The position numbers and the translations under genes were made by a program. Below the pieces are notes generated by a model that was given only the letters and a program-made list of their open reading frames with translations, did not search any database and was not told the DNA's origin. 11,445 nucleotides of DNA from Candidatus Altimarinota bacterium (lineage in GTDB: Bacteria; Patescibacteriota; Gracilibacteria; UBA4473), in assembly GCA_905478675.1 (NCBI GenBank), contig CAJQJI010000008.1, forward strand, positions 1-11,445. Direction: 5' to 3'. This document shows, one piece after another, positions 1-8,500 of the stretch; the stretch's first letter is position 1; every line of letters begins with the position of its first letter.

Positions 1-92
1 ATTACCTTAAAAATCCAGTTCGTTACCAATACTACCGTAACGGATCTGGACGAGATCAGTTTTTAGACACCACGTGGTCCTCAACTCAGTAA
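1..92 (+). CDS. C-terminal end of a probable MsrA-type methionine sulfoxide reductase (partial)
   Basis: A reading frame enters from the left edge (first whole codon at 3) and stops at TAA 90-92, giving 29 residues that begin YLKNPVRYQYYRNGSGRD and end FLDTTWSSTQ. The opening YLKNP resembles the stretch after the conserved HQ of peptide-methionine (S)-S-oxide reductases (HQxYLxKNP), and a basic-aromatic tail followed by GRDxFL would suit the C-terminus of a longer MsrA variant. MsrA reduces oxidised methionine in damaged proteins. The catalytic GCFW motif would lie outside the window, so the call rests on the tail alone. It could be an unrelated protein. That it is a real coding end is supported by the next gene starting 20 bases downstream. 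Confidence 0.45.
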   Translation, partial: YLKNPVRYQYYRNGSGRDQFLDTTWSSTQ

Positions 93-111
93 TTTTTTAA
101 CCCTTTTAAAT

Positions 112-321
112 ATGGAAGTTCTCGATGCTAATGGCAAACAAATTCAAATTGGTGATACCGTACACCTTATCAAAGATTTAAACGTTAAAGGCATGCCGAA
201 AGGCTTAAAACGTGGTACTAAGTTTCAAGTTCGTGACTTAACAATGGACGACGAAGCCGTTGAAGTAAAACTCGGTAAATCAACCATTGGTTTAAAACCC
301 GAGTACGTAAAAGTTGGCTAA
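112..321 (+). CDS. Stand-alone PhnA-domain (YjdM C-terminal) protein
   Basis: This 69-residue protein matches the C-terminal domain of PhnA/YjdM: DANGKQIQIGDTVHLIKDLN near the start, then VKGMPKGLKRGTK (26-38), and a close with LKPEYVKVG. The family pattern is D-x-NG-x(4)-GD-x-V-x-LIKDLKVKG, ending in a K-x-E-x-VKK-like tail. Full-length YjdM (about 110 residues) has an N-terminal zinc ribbon, which is absent here; short stand-alone versions are common. The domain is a small beta-barrel of unknown molecular role. Despite the name, YjdM is not needed for phosphonate breakdown. ATG 112 is the only plausible start because the frame has a TAG at 64-66 and no other start codon between. There is no Shine-Dalgarno sequence. 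It follows the preceding gene by 20 bases, so the two may be co-transcribed, and it is closed by the terminator at 345-377. Confidence 0.85.
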   Translation: MEVLDANGKQIQIGDTVHLIKDLNVKGMPKGLKRGTKFQVRDLTMDDEAVEVKLGKSTIGLKPEYVKVG

Positions 322-344
322 ACGCGCTTTGGCTTAGCAAAACA

Positions 345-377
345 AACCACTCTTAAAAAAATTAAGGGTGGTTTTTT
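345..377 (+). terminator. Intrinsic terminator after the PhnA-domain gene
   Basis: A 12-bp stem, AACCACTCTTAA with TTAAGGGTGGTT (one T-G wobble), encloses a five-A loop and runs directly into a T6 tract at 372-377. It separates the PhnA-domain transcript from the repressor-pump operon, whose promoter begins 18 bases further on. Confidence 0.88.
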
Positions 378-394
378 AAAATAAAATTCACTAC

Positions 395-421
395 TTGACA
401 AATACCCCTGGGGGGTATAAG
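395..421 (+). promoter_or_regulatory. Sigma-70-type promoter of the repressor-pump operon
   Basis: A perfect TTGACA (395-400) is followed after 15 bases by TATAAG (416-421). The spacer is short but entirely occupied by the CsoR-type palindrome. Transcription would begin near 427-429, one to four bases before ATG 431, so the repressor mRNA would be nearly leaderless. The promoter lies between a strong terminator and the first gene of the operon, which supports it. The TTG at 395 could nominally be a start codon, but it is better explained as the -35 box. Confidence 0.72.
402..418 (+). promoter_or_regulatory. CsoR/CstR-type operator palindrome
   Basis: The 17-bp element ATACCCCTGGGGGGTAT has ATACCCC and GGGGTAT as perfect inverted arms around a TGG centre. 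G/C-tract palindromes flanked by AT-rich ends, of the form TACCCC-N-GGGGTA, are the known operator class of CsoR-family repressors. It lies between the -35 and -10 boxes, so a bound repressor would block RNA polymerase directly, giving autorepression of the operon. The repressor gene begins immediately downstream, which makes the assignment strong by context. Confidence 0.82.
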
Positions 422-430
422 ATGCGTCCC

Positions 431-664
431 ATGAAAGACATTCAAAATCGCCTTAAACGCCTTGAGGGACAAATCAGAGGCTTACAAAAGCTTTTAGAAA
501 CGTCGCAAGATTGTGAAAAAATAATTACCCAATTCCAAGCCGCACAAGGGGCTTTTGATACTTGTTTTGCCACTATGCTCCATGAAAATTTACAGACCTG
601 CCTTCGGACTAAAGAGTCTGAAAAACTAGAAAAAATTCTTAAAGTCTTAGCCCAAAAACGATGA
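431..664 (+). CDS. CsoR/RcnR/FrmR-family repressor, CstR-like ligand set
   Basis: This 77-residue all-helical protein carries the family signature NRLKRLEGQIRGL (6-18) followed by DC (27-28), TQFQAAQGA (33-41) and HENLQTC (51-57). Members are DNA-binding tetramers without a helix-turn-helix; they leave the operator when metal, persulfide or aldehyde reaches the conserved Cys. Aligned with copper CsoR, the Cys-His-Cys ligands become Cys28, Asn53 and Cys57. The missing His argues against allosteric copper sensing and matches CstR-type persulfide sensors, which use only the Cys pair. Cys45 is an extra thiol. ATG 431 is preferred because it fits the family's usual N-terminus and falls just after the predicted transcription start. 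ATG 422 (three residues longer) and TTG 395 are alternatives, but both overlap promoter elements. The TGA stop overlaps the next gene's ATG (ATGA, 661-664). The family is certain; the inducer is inferred. Confidence 0.9.
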   Translation: MKDIQNRLKRLEGQIRGLQKLLETSQDCEKIITQFQAAQGAFDTCFATMLHENLQTCLRTKESEKLEKILKVLAQKR

Positions 665-2199
665 AAAAATTTTTAATAATAGGGTTCACCAGTCTGCTAA
701 CCATCACCCTTAGTGGGTGTGAACAAGAAACGGCGTTAACCTTTTCAAGCACACAACCTGAAACCTTTACGCTTAAAAAAGAGGTAAGCGAATCATTTTT
801 AGCCCTTACCGGCACCGTTGAAGCCGATAAAAGTATCAAACTTTCCAGTAAAATTTCTGGACGAATTGAAGCCTTGTTAGTCGATGTCGGTGATAAAGTA
901 GAAGCCAACCAACTCGTTGCCCGATTTTCCGCGATAGATGACCAAACGCAAATCGAGTACAACAACGCGCTTAATCAACTTCAAAGCACCAAAATAACGG
1001 CTCAAAGCAATGTTGAATCAGCCAATATTTCATTTATGAATGCGCAACAACAATACGAACAGAGCCAACGCCAAAAACAGGCCAATGAACAACAATTAAT
1101 CGAAAGTCTTAAAGCCCAAACCAGCAGCGCGCATACCACCTTAGAACGAATTTTAAGTTTTATCGATATGACTTTAGGCGCTTCAGCGAAGTTTCAATAT
1201 GGTACTAACGCCAGTGTCGTTTCTGATATTGGCGCGAATGATATTATTGGGAAACAGAATACCAAAAATAAAATCATAACGCTGGTTCAGTTTACTCAAA
1301 ATACCCTCTTCCCCTACAGCCCTGAAGCCATAGACAATGCTCAGCAAGAAGTGAACGCCCTTAAAAAATTAAAAACAGTGACGCAAGATTTTTATGCTTT
1401 GCTTCGCAATACCCCTGCCAGTAGCCGATTTTCTGAAACAGAGCGACAAACACTCCAACAAAAAACCGAAACCGCTCTCACGGAATTAAGCAATGAAATC
1501 CTCGTACTTGAAACGCAAATTGCCACGACGCTGACCCAACAAGAACAACTAGAACTGGGCTTAGTGCAAACAGAAAACGCGGTAAAAAACGCGGCGGCCC
1601 AAGTCAAGCTGACCCAATCAAGTGCCGAACAACAAGTACAGTTAGCCACAAATCAAATAGTAGCCACAGGCCACTTACAACAAGAACTTAACCTTAGAGC
1701 CCCCTTTGCGGGCATTATTACACAACGATTAGTTGACGAAGGCAGCTTAACAAGCGCGGGGCAACCTATTTTCGAACTGGCTGATCGCTCTAAACTAAAA
1801 ATCAAAACCCAAGTACCAGACACTAGTATTGGGCAGATAGCCGAACAAATGCCCGTTGAAATAAAACTCGATGGACTCAGCCAAACCTTTACCGGTAAAA
1901 TCACCCGAATTGATCCGGCCGTAGATCCAAACACACGCACTCTAGGCATTCAAATCACCTTTGATGAATCTCCGGCCATAGTCCGCTTAGGCCTGTTTGC
2001 CCGCATCAATATTTCACTCGGAGAAAAAGAGGCCTTTTGGGTTCCAAAAAGGTTTGTCCAAGCGCCCCTTACGGGCCCGGTGGTAACAACGGTAGACCAA
2101 ACGCTTTTGCCCATAGAAATTGGTGAAGAACGGGATGGTTTTATAGAAATTACCGCCGATAAGTTAACCGAGAATCTTGTTTTAATCAGCACACCATGA
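661..2199 (+). CDS. RND-type periplasmic adaptor (membrane fusion) lipoprotein
   Basis: This 512-residue adaptor would link the inner-membrane pump to an outer-membrane channel. The N-terminus is a lipoprotein signal with lipobox LSGC, so Cys20 would be acylated. The first half of the lipoyl domain spans about 50-92 (KISGRIEALLVDVGDKVEANQ). A long hairpin runs from about 93 to 340, and the second lipoyl half is 345-375 (LRAPFAGIITQRLVDEG). Beta-barrel and membrane-proximal domains follow from 376 to the end, with RIDPAVDPNTRTLGI (416-430) typical of the barrel. Common RND adaptors have about 380-400 residues. The excess lies in the hairpin, where about 155-255 looks like a non-heptad, helical insert between the Gln-rich coiled-coil strands. 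Both ends overlap their neighbours by ATGA, indicating translational coupling with the repressor and the pump. The family is secure; the substrate is not readable. Confidence 0.93.
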   Translation: MKKFLIIGFTSLLTITLSGCEQETALTFSSTQPETFTLKKEVSESFLALTGTVEADKSIKLSSKISGRIEALLVDVGDKVEANQLVARFSAIDDQTQIEYNNALNQLQSTKITAQSNVESANISFMNAQQQYEQSQRQKQANEQQLIESLKAQTSSAHTTLERILSFIDMTLGASAKFQYGTNASVVSDIGANDIIGKQNTKNKIITLVQFTQNTLFPYSPEAIDNAQQEVNALKKLKTVTQDFYALLRNTPASSRFSETERQTLQQKTETALTELSNEILVLETQIATTLTQQEQLELGLVQTENAVKNAAAQVKLTQSSAEQQVQLATNQIVATGHLQQELNLRAPFAGIITQRLVDEGSLTSAGQPIFELADRSKLKIKTQVPDTSIGQIAEQMPVEIKLDGLSQTFTGKITRIDPAVDPNTRTLGIQITFDESPAIVRLGLFARINISLGEKEAFWVPKRFVQAPLTGPVVTTVDQTLLPIEIGEERDGFIEITADKLTENLVLISTP

Positions 2200-5100
2200 A
2201 ACTAAATTTTGCTGGGCGCATCACTCGATTTTTTCTGTACAATCGCCCCTTAACCATCCTTATTTTATTAGGCACCGTTTTAAGTGGACTCGTGGCGTAC
2301 CAAAGCACCGCTAAACAATACAATCCCACAATTGTGCTCCCTGCTTTTCAAGTAGAAGTGGCGTACCCAGGCGCAACCGCGCAAGAAGTAGAAAACTTAG
2401 TTACCCAAGAACTAGAAGAAAAAATTGGTGAAATCGAGGGCGTCGACAAACTCTATTCTCGTTCTATTGATGGCGGTAAATCTATTGTCACCGTTCTATT
2501 TAACGTCGGCGAAGACCTAGAAGATTCAAAAATAAAACTCACCCAAAAACTAGCTGACAACCAAGAACAACGGGTCTTTACAATGCAAGCGCCCGTTATT
2601 AAAAATATTGATCCAGAAAGCGTCCCCTTGCTCACTTTCGGCTTCTTTTCGCCTACCCAAACGCAAAACGAATTACGAGCCCTTGTGTTTGAAATCATGA
2701 CGGAATTACAGCGCGTTGATGGCGTCGCTAATCTTGAAATACACGGCGGAGAAGGACGATCACTGCAAATCGTACTAGATTCAGCTAAAATGAAAGCCAG
2801 CGGCGTTTCCGTCGCACAAATCAAAGCGGCCATAGAAAGCTCAAATTTTCAGGCCCCGTTAGGCAGTCTGCGTGACGGAATAAGTCGAAACCTTATTGAA
2901 ATAGCCGGCACTTTACAGAGTGTCGAAGAAGCTAAAAAGATAATAATCGCTCCAGGCCTGCAATTACAAGATGTGGCGACGGTTAGCCATGGGTATCAAG
3001 AAAAAACAGCCTTTGTGACCGTTTCCGCTCGGACCCCAGAAGCCGACACCCGCAACCAAGAAGCCGTTTTTATTTCGGTGGCTAAAAGAAAAGGAACGAA
3101 TGCCATTACCGTTTCACAAGATACACAAACGGCTTTAAATAAAATTCTACAACAACCACGGTTTGAAAATCTTACCCTGCATGTTTTTCGGGATGAAGGC
3201 GCCGTGGCGAAAAAAGCCATCAATGGGTTATCTAAAAACCTTTTCACGAGTTTAATTATTGTCTCGCTTGTTCTGTGGGGATTTTTAGGGGGGCGCGCTG
3301 CAACCGTAGTCGCGATTGCGATTCCCTTAAGTATTTCGCTCGTGTTTGTTATGGGACAACTTTTTGGCGAAAGTATTAATCGAATTACCCTGTTTGCGCT
3401 TATTTTGTCTTTAGGGCTTTTGGTGGATAGTGCCACCGTGATTGTCGAAAATATTCACCGCCATTGCGCCCTTGGACAAGCCAAAAAAGAAGCCATTGTT
3501 GAAGCCGTCAATGAAGTCGGAATGGGCTTATTTATTTCAACGCTAACCTCGGTTATTGTGTTTTTACCCACTTCCCAAATAAGCGGCATGATGGGCGAAT
3601 ACATGGGTCCACTGTCTTTCTTTGTTCCAATGGCGCTTATTATGTCGCTCTTAGTAGCCTACATTCTTACGCCCTTTTTAGCCGATTTATTCCTCCCTGT
3701 CCCCACGCCCAATACTCAACCCAAAAAAGCTAAAGCTTCTTTTTTTGATCGCTTAAGTCTTTGGTACGGACACTGGCTCGCCAAGCATCTTGGGCCCGAC
3801 AATAAAGCCCGTAAAACCAGATTTCTACGCACCGTCTTTATCGCTTTCTTTATCGTGCTCTTATTCCCTGTTGTTAAACTCGTGCACTTTAAAATGCTCC
3901 CCGCCGCCGACAAAGAACACTTTTCGGTTTTAATTGATCTCCCCGAAGGCACAGACACCCCACAAACAGAAAAAGTAGCCCAATGGGTTAGCACTCAACT
4001 ATTAAAAAACGAAACCGTACAGTCCGTTCAAATTTTCACTGGCGCGCCAGCTGTCACCGATTTCAATGGGCTTTTAAAAGGTTCTAATCTGCGTGAAGCC
4101 CCTTATTTAGCCAGTCTACGAGTCAACTTAAGTGATCCAAGTGATCGGCGCATAACTTCTGCCGCTTTAGTAGAAAAACTTCGCACCACGATCAACCAAA
4201 CCCGCCTCACCGACACCAGTACCCTAAAACCATGGTTAATGCAGGCGAACCTAAAGTTTGTAGAAGACCCGCCTGGGCCCCCAGTTCGTTCAACCCTTGA
4301 AATTAAAATCAAAGGCCCCGATCGCACCGTTTTAGAAAACGTGGCGACACAATTAGAAACCATCCTCCCCACTATTAAAGGCGTGGTAGATATTGATAAT
4401 ACGCTTGAATATCCAGCCCAAAAAACGGTGCTTAAAGTGGATAACGAAAAAGCCTTACTTTCTGGCGTTAGCGCGGCCGAAATAAAAAGCACTCTTGCCG
4501 CCGTACTCGATCCAGTCGTTATTAGTCAGTACCACCTAGAAGATCAAAGCGAAGTCGCCGTGATTGAGTTTTCCGTTGCCTCAACTCAAAAAGACCAGCT
4601 TCAAGACCTAAACGAAATCTACATTCCCAATAGTCAGCAGGTTATGGTGCCCTTGTTATCGGTTGTAAAAATTGAAAACCAAAGCACTACGCCCACACTC
4701 TACACCGACGAACGCTACCCCGTTGTGTATGTTAGCAGTGAAATGTCTGGGCGCAGTGTCGTGTATGCGGTACTAGATTTAATCGGTCCGCTCAAAAAAA
4801 TTAGTTTCCCAAATGATGCCCAACTCACCTCTTGGAATTTGTTTGGTTTTACTTTTACCGATGCCCAAGCTCAAGAATACCAAATTCAATGGGGCGGCGA
4901 ATGGGAAATGACGGTTGAAAATTTTCGTGATTTAGGCGCCGCTATGCTCGTCGCCTTTGCCTTAATTTACATTGTGTTAGTGGCTCAGTTTAGTTCTTTT
5001 AAAAAACCACTCCTGATTATGGTGACCATGCCACTCGGGTTTATCGGGATCCTCCCAGGGTTTGCATTACTAGACGCCGGCTGGGGTATTTTCCTAACCG

Positions 5101-5411
5101 CCACCTCGCTAATTGGGTTTATCGCGCTTATGGGGATTGTGGTTAACAACGCCATCATGTATCTGGAATATTTAGAACTCCTTCTCGCACAAGGCACGCC
5201 CTTGAATCAAGCCTTAATTACAACTGGGCAAACGCGTCTCCGTCCAATTTTGCTGACCTCTGCCACCACTGTTTTAGGTAACCTGACTATTGCCTCTGAC
5301 CCAGTTTGGTCTGGCCTCGCTTGGTCTATTGTTTTTGGGTTATCTTTGTCGGCGGTACTAACGCTTGGAGTCTTTCCGTTGTTGTATGAAAACAGTGTAA
5401 AAAGTTCATAA
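2196..5411 (+). CDS. RND efflux transporter, AcrB/HAE-like inner-membrane subunit
   Basis: This 1071-residue protein has the full AcrB-type layout. TM1 is at about 12-34, followed by a large periplasmic porter loop with VEVAYPGATAQEVENLVTQE. TM2-TM6 begin near 345, a second porter loop (about 560-880) contains a GPP element, and the last five TM helices start near 910. AcrB-family pumps exchange protons for substrate and work as trimers with an adaptor and an outer-membrane channel. In TM4 the motif GLLVDSATVIVEN gives Asp411 at the place of AcrB Asp407, but Ser412 replaces Asp408. In TM10 GIVVNNAI puts Asn984 where AcrB has Lys940. The proton relay is thus reduced to one Asp, as in several HAE subgroups with VVNN in TM10. 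The HME metal-pump signature is not obvious, so a hydrophobic or amphiphilic substrate is likelier than a metal. It is the last gene of the operon, and no outer-membrane factor follows. Confidence 0.95.
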   Translation: MKLNFAGRITRFFLYNRPLTILILLGTVLSGLVAYQSTAKQYNPTIVLPAFQVEVAYPGATAQEVENLVTQELEEKIGEIEGVDKLYSRSIDGGKSIVTVLFNVGEDLEDSKIKLTQKLADNQEQRVFTMQAPVIKNIDPESVPLLTFGFFSPTQTQNELRALVFEIMTELQRVDGVANLEIHGGEGRSLQIVLDSAKMKASGVSVAQIKAAIESSNFQAPLGSLRDGISRNLIEIAGTLQSVEEAKKIIIAPGLQLQDVATVSHGYQEKTAFVTVSARTPEADTRNQEAVFISVAKRKGTNAITVSQDTQTALNKILQQPRFENLTLHVFRDEGAVAKKAINGLSKNLFTSLIIVSLVLWGFLGGRAATVVAIAIPLSISLVFVMGQLFGESINRITLFALILSLGLLVDSATVIVENIHRHCALGQAKKEAIVEAVNEVGMGLFISTLTSVIVFLPTSQISGMMGEYMGPLSFFVPMALIMSLLVAYILTPFLADLFLPVPTPNTQPKKAKASFFDRLSLWYGHWLAKHLGPDNKARKTRFLRTVFIAFFIVLLFPVVKLVHFKMLPAADKEHFSVLIDLPEGTDTPQTEKVAQWVSTQLLKNETVQSVQIFTGAPAVTDFNGLLKGSNLREAPYLASLRVNLSDPSDRRITSAALVEKLRTTINQTRLTDTSTLKPWLMQANLKFVEDPPGPPVRSTLEIKIKGPDRTVLENVATQLETILPTIKGVVDIDNTLEYPAQKTVLKVDNEKALLSGVSAAEIKSTLAAVLDPVVISQYHLEDQSEVAVIEFSVASTQKDQLQDLNEIYIPNSQQVMVPLLSVVKIENQSTTPTLYTDERYPVVYVSSEMSGRSVVYAVLDLIGPLKKISFPNDAQLTSWNLFGFTFTDAQAQEYQIQWGGEWEMTVENFRDLGAAMLVAFALIYIVLVAQFSSFKKPLLIMVTMPLGFIGILPGFALLDAGWGIFLTATSLIGFIALMGIVVNNAIMYLEYLELLLAQGTPLNQALITTGQTRLRPILLTSATTVLGNLTIASDPVWSGLAWSIVFGLSLSAVLTLGVFPLLYENSVKSS

Positions 5412-5596
5412 AATTACCTAGCAGCGTTAAACTAAAACGCACGCTGTCTTCACGGCCTTTAGCGAAGAGGCCCTTTGAGAGGGAAAGTTTGAGTGATTGT
5501 TGTTTGAGGGTGGGGTCTAAAGAGCGTGAGATTAAAGAAATGAGTATATTCATTTCTTATTTAATTTTTTAAGGCAAATCCAGTAAGCTTTGAAAC
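5412..5596. other. Spacer between pump operon and restriction-modification gene
   Basis: This non-coding gap of 185 bases contains a small hairpin, GGCCT (5454-5458) with AGGCC (5468-5472), and the terminator-like hairpin at 5535-5570. I see no clear promoter for the downstream gene. A minus-strand open frame crosses it, but it runs into the pump gene antisense and has no recognisable content. Confidence 0.5.
5535..5570 (+). terminator. Probable intrinsic terminator of the pump operon
   Basis: AAGAAATGA and TCATTTCTT form a perfect 9-bp stem around the 6-base loop GTATAT. ATTTAA and then T6 follow, ending at 5570. The stem is AT-rich and the T6 is displaced by six bases, so efficiency is uncertain. 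Its place between the pump stop at 5411 and the next gene at 5597 supports the role. Confidence 0.5.
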
Positions 5597-8500
5597 ATGA
5601 ATACGGTAATTAATTATGTACAGAAACTAAAAACAGAATTAGCGACTGGCCGAGCTCGCGAACATAGTTACCGCCCAGCCCTAAAAGATCTTTTGCAAGA
5701 GACTAATTCTGAAATACTGGCTACAAACGAGCCCTCACGTGAAAAATGTGGGGCGCCTGATTTTGTAATTACCGATAAAAATAATATTCCTCGTGGGTAC
5801 ATTGAGGCAAAAGATATAACGGTTGGAATTTTAGATAAGCCTGAAAACCAAGCGCAGATTAAAAAATATTTTGAGGGTGAATTAGGTTATAATTTCATTC
5901 ATACCGACAACTTAGAGTTTCGGTTTTATCGAGACGGAGAAAAAGTTGAAACCGTAATTATTGGAAAACTTGAAAATAACACCATTACAGAGTTCCCAAA
6001 AAATTTTGAAAAACTAGATCAGCTTTTAAAGAATTTCCTAACTTTCCATGGCCAAACCATAAATTCGTCTAAAAAGCTTTCTAAGTTGATGGCCGGAAAA
6101 GCCCGAATCATGAGAGATATGATTTTAGGAGCTCTAGAAGACAGTGAAAATTGCACCAGTGAGTTACGCAGTCAGTATGAAACGTTCCGCAAAGTCTTAA
6201 TGCATGATATGGACATTGAAGCTTTTGCCGATGTGTATGCCCAAACTATTACTTATGGTTTATTTGCCGCTCGTTTACACGACCCAACGTTGCCAACTTT
6301 TGATCGAGATGAAGCGGCTCGCTTACTCCCAAAATCAAACCCCTTTTTACGAAAATTTTTTCAAACATTAAGAGATGACATCGATCCACGTATCGAATGG
6401 ATTGTTGATGACTTAATTGAAGTGTTTAAAGCCTGCGATGTAAAAAAACTGCTAGAAAGTTATGGACGATCAACCAAACGTCATGACCCTATTGTTCATT
6501 TTTATGAAGATTTTCTAGCTGACTATGACCCAAAACTAAGAAAGGCTCGTGGTGTGTGGTACACTCCCGAACCTGTGGTTGATTTTATTGTCCGAGGCGT
6601 AGATGAAATTTTAAAAACAGAATTTGGAATTAACGAGGGCTTAGCCGATAAATCAAAAATTACGATTAAAACTAAAACCCAAGGGCAAGATTTACGAACT
6701 AAGCATAACACTAAAACTAAAGAAGAATTGGTACACCGTGTGCAAGTATTAGACCCTGCCACGGGTACAGGAACATTTTTAGCTCAAGTCATAAAACAAG
6801 TACACAGTCATTATGAAAACATGCCGGCTATTTGGAGCGAGTACGTAAAAAAAGATTTAATTCCAAGAATCCACGGGTTTGAAATCATGATGGCCAGTTA
6901 CTCTATGGCACACATGAAGCTTGATTTACTTTTGCGTGACCTTGGGCACGAAATGCAAGGTGACGAACGTTTAGGGGTTTACTTAACCAATAGTTTAGAA
7001 GAAGCCCACCCCGAATCAGATACTTTATTTGCTAGCTGGTTAGCCGATGAAGCCAGTGAAGCCAATCGTATTAAAGAAGAAACGCCTGTTATGTGTGTAA
7101 TTGGTAACCCTCCATACAATGGCGAATCAACTAATAAGGGCGATTGGATAATGAGTTTAATGGATGACTATAAAAAAGAGCCAGGTGGAAAAGAAAAATT
7201 AAAAGAGCGTAACCCTAAATGGATAAATGATGATTATGTGAAATTCTTACGTTACGGTCAGCAATTCATAGAAAAAAACGAAAATGGAATTTTAGCATTT
7301 ATCAATCCCCATGGATTCTTAGATAACCCTACTTTTAGAGGTATGCGTTGGCATTTACTTAAAACCTATGACAAAATTTACACAATAGACTTACACGGTA
7401 ATAAAAAGAAAAACGAAACAACACTAGATGGAAATCCTGATAGTAATGTTTTCGACATTCAACAAGGTGTTTCAATAAATATATTTGTAAAGACAGGGCA
7501 AAAGAAAGCCAACGAGTTAGGCAAAATTTATCATTATGATTTGTATGGAGGTCGAGCTTTAAAATACGATTTTTTAAATGAGAACTCAATCCAGTCCATT
7601 GATTTTAATCGGATACCAAATGTAGCTCCAATGTATTTTATGGTGCCAAAAGACTTCAAATCTCAAGCATCCTATGACAAAGGCTTTCAAGTAAATGATT
7701 TATTCACTATTAATAACGTTGGAGTAGTTACTTCACGTGATTCATTTGTAATTAATGAAAATGAATCAGTTTTATCAAAACGAATAAAAGACTTCTTCCT
7801 TCTGGAAGAGGAATTATTCAAATCTAATTACAACGTAAGAGAAAATAAAAGTTGGAAAATTAATGACGTAAAGAAGAAAGCGTCAACATTTGAAGCTACT
7901 GATATTCAAAAAATATCTTATCGTCCATTTGATAATAGATTTTTATACTACAATGACTTTTTTGTAGAAAGAAGCAGAAAAGAAGTAATGCAACATTTCC
8001 TAAATGGCGATAATATTGGTTTAACACTTTGTAAACAGTTTAAAACAGGAGATAATTACGTTCACACTTTCATTACAAAAAAAGTCATTGAAAGTTCATA
8101 TGTATCAAATAAAACAAGTGAAATAACTTCTACTTTCCCTCTATACTTATACGAAACCAATGAAGACGGTTTATTTGATGAGAATAAACAAAAAAGAAAG
8201 CCAAACTTCGACTCTGAAATTCTCAAAAAAATCGAGGCTAGTCTTAAGCTAAAGTTAGAAACAGATTTCACGCCAGAAGATCTGTTCGACTACATCTACG
8301 CGGTTCTCCACAGTCCAAAATACCGAGAAACTTACAAGGAATTTTTAAAAATTGATTTTCCTCGTATCCCCTACCCAACTAAGCAAAATAACTTTTGGCA
8401 ATTAGTAGAACTTGGGAGACAAATACGAGAGCTGCACTTACTCGAATCACCATTACTAAATGCGAGTAAAAACATTCGATTTGATGGAGGGACAGATTTG

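Noticed and set aside
395..430. TTG at 395 as start of the repressor, adding 12 residues (MTNTPGGYKMRP)
   Set aside because: These bases form the -35 box, operator and -10 box, and family members normally begin just before the NRLKRLEGQ helix, which ATG 431 provides.
5326..5553. Minus-strand open frame of 75 codons
   Set aside because: It runs antisense into the end of the pump gene, shows no recognisable domain, and its start lies inside the terminator-like hairpin.
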